64,000 bases of DNA from Bradyrhizobium cajani (lineage in GTDB: Bacteria > Pseudomonadota > Alphaproteobacteria > Rhizobiales > Xanthobacteraceae): positions 1 through 64,000 of the forward strand of contig NZ_WQNE01000021.1 in the NCBI RefSeq assembly GCF_009759665.1, given 5' to 3'. The number at the start of each line of letters is the position of its first letter. The first letter of the stretch is position 1. The notes beneath the pieces are model-generated. The model was not told the origin of the DNA. It did not search any database and worked only from the letters and a program-made list of their open reading frames with translations. The translations under genes were made by a program, and so were the position numbers. This document shows, in pieces, positions 57,006 to 64,000 of the stretch.

Positions 57006-60000
57006 ATGCTCGCCAAGGACATTCTCCGCATTGTTCTCTACGGAGTCGGGCTCAGCTCGCTCGGAGCGGTGATCTATTTCGCCGGTCCCTTCATCGCGTT
57101 CGGCGACTGGCGGCCGCTGGAGAACCATATCGTCCGCCAGATCGCTATTCTGCTGCTCACCACGGCCGTGGCAGGAATCATTGGCCTCAATCTGTTCAAG
57201 CGGCGCAAGAATGCCAAGGAGATCGCCAACGGCATCGCAGGTGCGGATCAGCCCGTCAGCGACGAGCCGGTGCTCAAGGAGCGCATGAAGGACGCGCTCG
57301 CGACGCTGAAGACCGCCAGCGGAAACAAGTCGGGCTATCTCTACGATCTGCCCTGGTACGTCATCATCGGTCCGCCCGGCGCCGGCAAGACCACGGCGCT
57401 GGTCAATTCCGGGCTCAAATTTCCGCTCGCGCGCGGGGCGACGCCGGCGGCGATCGCCGGGGTCGGTGGGACCCGCTACTGCGATTGGTGGTTTACCGAG
57501 GAAGCGGTGCTGATCGATACCGCCGGCCGCTACACCACCCAGGATTCCAACAGCAAGGCCGACAAGGACAGCTGGCTGGCATTCCTCGACATCCTGAAGA
57601 AAAGCCGGTCGCGCCAGCCGATCAACGGCGTCCTCGTCGCCATCAGCATTGAAGACGTGCTGACGCTGCCGAAGCAGGAGCTCTCGCTTCATGCCGACGC
57701 CATCAGGATGCGCCTCCTTGAGCTTCACCAGAGGCTCAAGGTCAGCTTCCCGGTCTACGCGCTATTTACCAAAACCGATCTCGTTGCCGGTTTCACCGAA
57801 TATTTCGCCTACCTCGGCGAAGCCGGCCGCCGTCAGGTATGGGGCGCCACGTTCCAGACCGCCGATAAGACCCAGAATCTGGTGGGGCAGATCCCGGTCG
57901 AGTTCGACCGTCTGCTGGAGCGCCTGAGCGAGGAGACGCTCGACCGTCTGCAGGACGAGCCGACGCCGCAGCACCGCGTGCAACTGTTCGGATTCCCGGC
58001 TCAGATGGCGCGGCTCAAGCCCCAGATCCACGACTTCCTCAACCAGATATTCGAACCGACGCGCTATCACGTGAACGCAAACCTGCGCGGGTTCTATTTC
58101 ACCTCGGGTACGCAGCAAGGCACGCCGATCGACCAATTGATCGGATCACTGGCGCGTACGTTCGGAGCGGAGGAGGTCGGTTCCGGATCCTATTCGGGCA
58201 CGGGCAAGAGCTACTTCCTCGCCGATCTGATTTCCAAGGTCATCATCGGTGAGGCTGACTGGGTCTCGACCGACCGTGCCGCGGTGCGCCGCGCACTGAT
58301 GTTGAAAACCGCAGCGTTTTCGTTGATTGGCCTGGTCTCGATCGGACTGATTGCGGCGTGGCTAACCAGCTACAAGCGCAATTCCGATTTGATCGAGCAG
58401 AGCCTGCAGGCGGATAGCGAGTATGCGTCCGCTGGAGCACCGCTCATCAAGCAGACACTGATCGCCGATCACGATCTCGACAAGGTGCTGCCGCTGCTCT
58501 ACCGGCTGCGCAACGCTCCGGCGGGCTATGGGTCGCGCAACGAGCCGGTGCCACTGTCGGCTCGATACGGGCTCAGTCAGCACGCGCGGTTGATGTCGCC
58601 CTCGAAGGCGGCCTATCATACGGCGCTCGAGCGCATGTTCCGGCCGCGCCTGCTGTATCGCCTGGAGGAGCAGCTCAATGCGCGCATCAACGAGCCTGCC
58701 TTCGTCTACGAGGCGCTGAAGGTCTATTTGATGCTCGGCGGCCTGCAGGCGCCGGACCGCGAACTGATCCGTTCCTGGATGCAACGTGACTGGGCGGACA
58801 ATCTCTACCCCGGCGCGACCAACGCGGAGGGGCGGCGTCTGCTCGATGAGAATCTCGTGGCGATGTTCGACCTCGAGACCGAGCAGCCGCCGCTGGTCGC
58901 GCTCGACGGCCGGTTGATCAAGCAGGCCCAGAATTCCCTGGCGCGCCTGAGCGTGTCGCAGCGTGCTTACGAGTTTTTGAAATCGGAGGCACGCGCATCG
59001 ACCACCGGCGACTGGCTCGCCAGCCGCCGCGGCGGGCCGGACATGGCCGTTGTGTTTGAAAGCACGACGGGGCAGCCACTGGACGCCGTGCGGGTGCCAG
59101 AGTTTTTCACGTATAACGGCTTCCATCAGAAGTTCATCGCCCGATTACCCGGATTGTCGGAGCGGATGAAGCGGGAGCGGTGGGTCTTGGGTGATGCCGG
59201 TCAGCAATCGGCCATCGACCAGCAATATGACAATCTGGCCGGCGATCTGCTCAGCATCTATTCCAACGACTTCGTGACGACCTGGCGAACGGCGCTCGGG
59301 AGCCTGCGCCTGAAGAAGCTGCTCGCCGACAAGCCGAAATACGAGGTGCTGAGGGCGCTCTCGGCGCCGACCTCGCCGATGCGGCAAATCTTGGAGTCGG
59401 TGCGCGACGAGACGATGCTGACAAAGGAACGGGCGAAGCCGGCGAACGCTGCGGCGGCCGCCAGCGCGCCGGCGCCGGCACTCTTCACCAACGCCCAGGA
59501 TGGACCACCTGGGGCGACGATCGAGGCACAGTTCAAACCTTACCATGCGGTGCTCGAGGGCGAGAGCACTCACCGGCCGATCGACTCGACCATCGCCAAT
59601 TTGAACGACATCGCGCAGAACCTGACGCTGATTATCGAGAACCCGCAACTGACCGCACAGGCGACGGCTGCGCTTCAGACCCAGGTCGCAGCGCTCCGCA
59701 ACAATGCCTCGCGCATGCCACCGCCGTTTTCCGACATGCTGCGTGCGGCAGCCGGGGAGTTCGAAGGCAGTATTGCGGCCTCGACCGCCGGACAGATCCT
59801 GCAGACGTTGCGCGATCAGGTCACGCCGGTCTGCCAGCAGACGGTGACCAACCGCTATCCATTCGTCCGCAGCAGCAACCAGGAGGTCCCGCTCGCGGAC
59901 TTCGCCAAATTGTTCAGTCCGAATGGAGTTATGGAAAAGTTCTTCACCCAATACCTGGCACCTTACGCCGACACGTCGCGGTCGGACTGGGTCTGGCGGA

Positions 60001-60542
60001 AGGAGAGCCCCGTCGGCCGGTCGTTCTCGCCGGACACGCTCAAGCAATTCCAGAATGCGGCCTATATCCGCGACGCCTTCTTCCAGACCGGCGGCGGTGT
60101 GCCGGCGGTGTCATTCGCGATCCGGCCGCCGGGGGCAGCCGGGCCTGGCGTGACGGTCAAGACCGAGATCGGTGGCACTACGATTACGAGCCCGACCACT
60201 CCCGGACCGGCCGCTCCGTCCTTCTTCGGCGGTCCGCAACCTGCGCCGCCGCCACAGCCACAGAGCAATGCTCCGACGACCGTCCTGTGGCCAGGGCCAT
60301 CGCCGCGGACGGCAATTTCAGTCAGCAATGATACTGGCCCGCCATCCGTGCTTGAGCGCATCGGCCCCTGGTCGTTGTTCCGGATGCTGGAGGCTGGCTC
60401 GTTGGTGGCGAAGGCGGAAACCGCCAGCGCGACTTTCATCGTCGCCGGGCGCGAGCTCAACTATCAGATATCAACCGGATCGTTGCGCAATCCGCTGAAC
60501 CTGTCAGTGCTCCGCGAGTTTCGTTGCCCGACCGGAATATGA
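57006..60542 (+). CDS. tssM: T6SS membrane protein TssM (IcmF)
   Basis: This 1178-residue protein has two N-terminal membrane helices (about 10-30 and 44-64), an intact Walker A motif GPPGAGKT (122-129), a GTP-binding-like domain with VLIDTAGRYTTQD, and a third helix near 431-455 before a large periplasmic region. The end includes a proline-rich segment and a FLAP-like C-terminus. It spans the inner membrane and contacts TssL and, where present, outer-membrane TssJ. The Walker A motif suggests nucleotide binding. It overlaps tagF by 4 bp (ATGA). Confidence 0.95.
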   Translation: MLAKDILRIVLYGVGLSSLGAVIYFAGPFIAFGDWRPLENHIVRQIAILLLTTAVAGIIGLNLFKRRKNAKEIANGIAGADQPVSDEPVLKERMKDALATLKTASGNKSGYLYDLPWYVIIGPPGAGKTTALVNSGLKFPLARGATPAAIAGVGGTRYCDWWFTEEAVLIDTAGRYTTQDSNSKADKDSWLAFLDILKKSRSRQPINGVLVAISIEDVLTLPKQELSLHADAIRMRLLELHQRLKVSFPVYALFTKTDLVAGFTEYFAYLGEAGRRQVWGATFQTADKTQNLVGQIPVEFDRLLERLSEETLDRLQDEPTPQHRVQLFGFPAQMARLKPQIHDFLNQIFEPTRYHVNANLRGFYFTSGTQQGTPIDQLIGSLARTFGAEEVGSGSYSGTGKSYFLADLISKVIIGEADWVSTDRAAVRRALMLKTAAFSLIGLVSIGLIAAWLTSYKRNSDLIEQSLQADSEYASAGAPLIKQTLIADHDLDKVLPLLYRLRNAPAGYGSRNEPVPLSARYGLSQHARLMSPSKAAYHTALERMFRPRLLYRLEEQLNARINEPAFVYEALKVYLMLGGLQAPDRELIRSWMQRDWADNLYPGATNAEGRRLLDENLVAMFDLETEQPPLVALDGRLIKQAQNSLARLSVSQRAYEFLKSEARASTTGDWLASRRGGPDMAVVFESTTGQPLDAVRVPEFFTYNGFHQKFIARLPGLSERMKRERWVLGDAGQQSAIDQQYDNLAGDLLSIYSNDFVTTWRTALGSLRLKKLLADKPKYEVLRALSAPTSPMRQILESVRDETMLTKERAKPANAAAAASAPAPALFTNAQDGPPGATIEAQFKPYHAVLEGESTHRPIDSTIANLNDIAQNLTLIIENPQLTAQATAALQTQVAALRNNASRMPPPFSDMLRAAAGEFEGSIAASTAGQILQTLRDQVTPVCQQTVTNRYPFVRSSNQEVPLADFAKLFSPNGVMEKFFTQYLAPYADTSRSDWVWRKESPVGRSFSPDTLKQFQNAAYIRDAFFQTGGGVPAVSFAIRPPGAAGPGVTVKTEIGGTTITSPTTPGPAAPSFFGGPQPAPPPQPQSNAPTTVLWPGPSPRTAISVSNDTGPPSVLERIGPWSLFRMLEAGSLVAKAETASATFIVAGRELNYQISTGSLRNPLNLSVLREFRCPTGI

Positions 60543-61240
60543 CCATGCGTTGCGGTTTATTCGGCAAGATCGGCGCGAAACGCGATTTCATCGCGATCGC
60601 GACCCCGCGCAGTTTCCTGGAAGCCTGGGAGCCCTGGGTGCAGGCCGCGCTGTCGGCAAGTCGCCACCAGCTTGGTCCAGGCTGGCAACAGGCCTTCCTG
60701 ACAGCGCCGGTCTGGCGCTTCTGGCTCGGCGCTGCGATCTGCGGCAGAACGGTGGCAGGCGCAATCATGCCCTCGCTCGACGGGGTAGGGCGGTACTATC
60801 CATTGACGCTGCACGCGATGATGGGTGATGACGTTTCACTGCCGCCGCCGAGCATCGATCCGCAGGACGAATGGTTCGGTCAAGCCGAGACATTCTTGCT
60901 CTCGACCTTGGATCGGGCCGCAACCTTCGAGCAGATCTCCGATGGGCTGGACCGCCTCGCGGTGCCGCGTCTGCAGACGATAGCCGCCGACGGTCCGCCG
61001 ATCACGTCGCTGGGGGCCGCGGCCATGGGAAAGGCTTCGACGGTCGACGCATTTGCCGGATCATTTGCCGCACTTTGCGCCGCCAATCCCCAAGTCTACG
61101 CCGCGGCCAGCTTCTGGTGGACTGCGGGAGGCGAAGGCTTTCCGCCATTGGCGCTGAGTTGCCGTGGATTGCCGGATCCGTTTCACTATTCCACGCTGCT
61201 GACCGGCGAACTTGGCTTCGCGGCGTCCGGGACGGGGTGA
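60539..61240 (+). CDS. tagF: T6SS-associated protein TagF (ImpM)
   Basis: This 233-residue protein starts MTMRCGLFGKIGAKRDFIAI and has FLEAWEPWVQAAL, WRFWLGAAICGRTVAGAIMPS and GVGRYYPLTL, matching TagF/ImpM. TagF is a post-translational repressor of T6SS in Pseudomonas and Agrobacterium, acting on Fha. ATG at 60539 overlaps the tssM stop. In some relatives TagF and the phosphatase are fused; here they are separate genes. Confidence 0.92.
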   Translation: MTMRCGLFGKIGAKRDFIAIATPRSFLEAWEPWVQAALSASRHQLGPGWQQAFLTAPVWRFWLGAAICGRTVAGAIMPSLDGVGRYYPLTLHAMMGDDVSLPPPSIDPQDEWFGQAETFLLSTLDRAATFEQISDGLDRLAVPRLQTIAADGPPITSLGAAAMGKASTVDAFAGSFAALCAANPQVYAAASFWWTAGGEGFPPLALSCRGLPDPFHYSTLLTGELGFAASGTG

Positions 61241-61246
61241 TGCGCA

Positions 61247-62023
61247 ATGGTACACATCCCATCCTTGTTCGAGGTCGGTAGCATCACCCATGCCGGACGG
61301 GTACGGGAACGGAACGAGGATTCATGTCTGGTACGCACCGACGTCGGCCTGTGGGCGGTCGCCGACGGCATGGGCGGTCATGAGGCCGGCGATCTCGCCA
61401 GTCGCATCGTGGTGCAGTCCCTTGATGCGATCGGCACGCCAGAGTCAGCCGCAGACCTGCTGGCGGAATGCGAGGAGCGGCTGTTCAGCGCGAACCGGCA
61501 GATCCTGGCGCTTAGCCAAGAGCGACAGGGGGCTACCGTCGGTACGACCGCAGCGGTTCTGCTCGTGCGCGACGGCTATTATGCCTGCATATGGGCAGGC
61601 GACAGCCGAGTCTACTTGATCAACCGCGGTGGCATCAACCAGGTGTCGCATGATCACAGCGAACTGGAGGAACTGATCGCCGAAGGCGCGCTGTCGCGCG
61701 AAGACGTGAGGGATTGGCCGAGCAATGCCATTACCCGGGCCGTCGGCGTCGCCGATGATCCGGAATTCGAAGTGGTAACAGGCCCGGCTGAGCCGGAAGA
61801 CATCTTCGTGATCTGCAGCGATGGATTGACCAGGCACTTGCAGGACGACGAGATCCTGCAGCACGCGGCCACGCGGAGCGCCCAGGCGGCGTGCGACGAT
61901 ATGCTCGCGGCGGCTCTGGATCGCGGAGGACTCGACAACGTGACGATCGTGATCGTGCGGCTGCTGATGCCGCGATCTACGGAGCCGACCCGATCGCCGC
62001 TCAATCGGGAGCCGCAACCATGA
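61247..62023 (+). CDS. pppA: PP2C-family Ser/Thr phosphatase of the T6SS (PppA)
   Basis: This 258-residue phosphatase carries the PP2C metal-site motifs: RVRERNEDSC, VADGMGGHEAGDLAS, VGTTAAVLLV, IWAGDSRVYLI, CSDGLTRHL and LDNVTIVIV. It should remove phosphate put on by PpkA and so shut T6SS off. It starts 6 bp after tagF and overlaps ppkA by 4 bp. Confidence 0.92.
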   Translation: MVHIPSLFEVGSITHAGRVRERNEDSCLVRTDVGLWAVADGMGGHEAGDLASRIVVQSLDAIGTPESAADLLAECEERLFSANRQILALSQERQGATVGTTAAVLLVRDGYYACIWAGDSRVYLINRGGINQVSHDHSELEELIAEGALSREDVRDWPSNAITRAVGVADDPEFEVVTGPAEPEDIFVICSDGLTRHLQDDEILQHAATRSAQAACDDMLAAALDRGGLDNVTIVIVRLLMPRSTEPTRSPLNREPQP

Positions 62024-63828
62024 CTCCGAACGATCCTCTCCAATCGTCCTACCACGGCGTGCCGCCCGGCACCCGGCTCAACGGCATCTACGAGATCGAA
62101 GCGGTGATCGGCGCTGGCGGCATGGGTGAGGTCTACAAATGCCGCGAGATTCAGACCGGATCGCTGGTCGCGGTGAAAATGCTGCTGCCCGACATGGTCG
62201 ACAACGAGGCGGCGCTCGCGCTGTTCCGTCGGGAGGCTGCGGCGCTCCACAACCTTCCACACGATGCGATCGTTCGCTACTTTCTGTTCACCGTGGAGCC
62301 GGTGCTGCAGCGACCGTACCTCGCCATGGAGTTCGTCAACGGGCGCTCGCTCTCGAACATGCTCGACGAAGGGCCATTGACCTTCGAGGCGCTCATCAAA
62401 CTGATGCGTCGTGTCGCGTCGGGACTGGAGGCCGCCCATGAGCACGGCATCATCCATCGCGACGTTTCCCCGGACAACATCATCGTGCCACTAGACGATG
62501 TCAAGCGGGCCAAGATCATAGACTTCGGCATCGCCCGATCCACCCAAATGGGTGACAAGACCATCATCGGCTCGGGCTTCGCCGGCAAGGACAACTACGC
62601 ATCACCGGAACAGGTGGGATTGTACGGCAACGAGGTTACCGCGAAATCCGATGTCTACAGTCTCGGTCTCGTGCTGTTTCATGCGCTGACCGGACAGAAG
62701 CTCGACATGGGCGGCAGCCAGTTTCAACTGGTGGAGAAGCGTCGGCGTGTGCCCGATCTCGGTGCGCTGGACATGCGCATCCGGCCGTTGCTGGAGCAGA
62801 TGCTGCAGCCTGATCCAGCATTGCGACCGACCATGGCGGAGGTCGCCAACTGGAGGCCGACTGGTTCGGCTCAGACACCCGACGCGCCGTTGTATGGCTT
62901 CGATCCGCTGCGGCGGCCGGAAAGCGCGGCGCCGTCGTCGCAGGACAGGATGCCACCAACCGTGCGGAGTCGGCGCAGCCTCTGGCTGGGTGCGGGCGCA
63001 GTGGCAGTGCTGCTTCTGCTCGGCGGGAGCGGATATGCCTTTTACAAGCTGGTCTGGACGGCGCCCGGTGGGGCGGCTTTGCCGCCACCTCCGAAACTCG
63101 CCGGGACAATGTCGCCGCCGAAAGTCGAGCCCGCTGGACCACAGCCGGGACGCCAGGAGCCGGTGAAGCTGCCCGTGCCGCCGACGGTGACGTCGTCTCC
63201 GGCACCCGATGGACCGGGGCGAGTCGAGCGCATCCGAAAATATGTGGCCCAATATACTGGTGGTGACTGCTTCTTCGTCCTGCCGGTTGCCGTGAGCCAA
63301 AACGCCGCCGTCATCGAAGGTTTCGGCGCCTCGACTGCCCCATTCGACACATTCGACAAGGCGTTCCGGCGGGAACAGGGATTTGAGGCTTCGGTCGGCG
63401 TCAGGCAAGTGACGCAGGCGCAATGCCCGGCCGTCAAATTTTTGAGCCAGGTCGGTAGCGATCAGGCGCGGGCGCCACGCGTCACTCTATCGGCGACGGA
63501 GCTGAAAGCTGGCGAAACTCTCAATGGCACAATCGAGAATTTCGCCAACCGCGTGGTGGAGCTGCTCATGGTGTCGGATCGCGGCGAAGTTCAGAGCCTG
63601 TCTTATCTTCTGAAGCCCGGCATCGACTCGCTTTCGTTTACGCTCCCGACAGGGGGCGCGAACGGTCCGCAATTGCTGTTGGTCGTGGCAACCCCGCAGG
63701 TTCTGGACTCGTTGCGCCAGCCGCGACCGACGGCCGCCGACACGTTCTTCCTGCAGGCGCTGAGCGAGGCTCAGCGCAACAAGGTGACGATCATCGCGGC
63801 CGCACGCTACGTGCTGCTCACGAACTGA
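62020..63828 (+). CDS. ppkA: Membrane Ser/Thr kinase of the T6SS (PpkA)
   Basis: This 602-residue protein has a cytoplasmic kinase domain with glycine loop GAGGMGEV (31-38), K53, catalytic HRDVSPDN (146-153) and IDFG (167-170). A single membrane helix lies near 321-343, followed by a proline-rich linker and a periplasmic domain of about 200 residues containing cysteines in a GGDCFF motif. The lysine usual in HRDLKPEN is a serine here. PpkA phosphorylates Fha or TssL to trigger assembly, and the periplasmic part may sense cell-envelope signals. Start overlaps pppA (ATGA). Confidence 0.92.
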   Translation: MTPNDPLQSSYHGVPPGTRLNGIYEIEAVIGAGGMGEVYKCREIQTGSLVAVKMLLPDMVDNEAALALFRREAAALHNLPHDAIVRYFLFTVEPVLQRPYLAMEFVNGRSLSNMLDEGPLTFEALIKLMRRVASGLEAAHEHGIIHRDVSPDNIIVPLDDVKRAKIIDFGIARSTQMGDKTIIGSGFAGKDNYASPEQVGLYGNEVTAKSDVYSLGLVLFHALTGQKLDMGGSQFQLVEKRRRVPDLGALDMRIRPLLEQMLQPDPALRPTMAEVANWRPTGSAQTPDAPLYGFDPLRRPESAAPSSQDRMPPTVRSRRSLWLGAGAVAVLLLLGGSGYAFYKLVWTAPGGAALPPPPKLAGTMSPPKVEPAGPQPGRQEPVKLPVPPTVTSSPAPDGPGRVERIRKYVAQYTGGDCFFVLPVAVSQNAAVIEGFGASTAPFDTFDKAFRREQGFEASVGVRQVTQAQCPAVKFLSQVGSDQARAPRVTLSATELKAGETLNGTIENFANRVVELLMVSDRGEVQSLSYLLKPGIDSLSFTLPTGGANGPQLLLVVATPQVLDSLRQPRPTAADTFFLQALSEAQRNKVTIIAAARYVLLTN

Positions 63829-63837
63829 TTGGCACGC

Positions 63838-64000
63838 TCAAAACGTTCCGATCACGAGGATCTTCAGGTCGGCATCCGGTCTGAAGTCGCTTGCCGAATA
63901 TTCAAGCGTATTTCCGGAGGTTGCCTTGAGCCGCCCCGGACAGAAGCTCACCAGGCGGTCGCTGCCGCCCGGGTCGATCGTCAGCTTGAACGACCGTATC
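63838..64000 (-). CDS. 3' end of an unidentified minus-strand gene
   Basis: The minus-strand frame is open from the right window edge and ends with TGA at 63838-63840. The visible 53 residues run from IRSFKLTIDPGGSDRLVSF to DLKILVIGTF. The peptide has natural composition and no stop codon, and it lies 9 bp from the end of ppkA in a convergent arrangement. It resembles a beta-rich C-terminus; no family was recognised. Its N-terminus is outside the window. Confidence 0.5.
   Translation of the reverse strand, partial: IRSFKLTIDPGGSDRLVSFCPGRLKATSGNTLEYSASDFRPDADLKILVIGTF

Overview
The window looks like chromosome of a GC-rich alphaproteobacterium, most likely a Bradyrhizobium-type member of the Rhizobiales. 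The evidence is the codon bias, the rhizobial form of the L-rhamnose locus (DeoR regulator, ABC importer, bifunctional aldolase/dehydrogenase RhaD, rhizobial-type RhaI), an erythritol-kinase-like polyol locus and an imp-type type VI secretion system (T6SS). No rRNA, tRNA, CRISPR array or intact insertion sequence was seen.

Layout. (1) 3-8867: the 3' part of a giant repetitive secreted adhesin with glycine-rich beta-helix blocks, four 60-bp tandem repeats, eight Ig-like repeats, a calcium-binding RTX-like motif and a C-terminus like that of type I secretion substrates. A sulfotransferase gene follows it closely (8898-9713). (2) 10123-20666: the L-rhamnose locus. rhaR-rhaT-rhaP-rhaQ-rhaS-rhaK run leftward and rhaD-rhaI run rightward from a shared control region full of short repeats. 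The importer takes up rhamnose; the isomerase, kinase and RhaD convert it toward lactate and DHAP. No mutarotase gene (rhaU) is present.

(3) 20991-35863: a second carbohydrate locus built around a SorC-type regulator at 24338. Leftward are an FGGY kinase, a HAD-family protein and a class II aldolase. Rightward are a binding-protein-dependent importer with two permeases and two different ATPases, an EryA-like polyol kinase, a D-2-hydroxyacid dehydrogenase, a second class II aldolase and a GlpD-like FAD dehydrogenase. Together they suggest uptake of a polyol, phosphorylation, oxidation to a ketose phosphate and aldol cleavage. The later enzymes of the classical erythritol route are not in the window, so the substrate is open.

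(4) 36061-37761: two divergent genes of unknown function, one carrying a HExxH zinc-protease motif. (5) 37840-63828: a T6SS in two divergent operons separated by 345 bp. Leftward: tssA, tssB, tssC, hcp, tssE, tssF, tssG, clpV and a methyltransferase with a regulatory domain. Rightward: vgrG, a DUF6931-like gene, an FHA-domain gene, tssK, tssL (with an OmpA-like domain), tssM, tagF, a PP2C phosphatase and a Ser/Thr kinase. The last three plus the FHA protein form a threonine-phosphorylation control module. No tssJ or PAAR gene is visible. The window ends in the 3' end of an unidentified minus-strand gene.

Family assignments come from reading protein sequence against remembered families; no database search was run.
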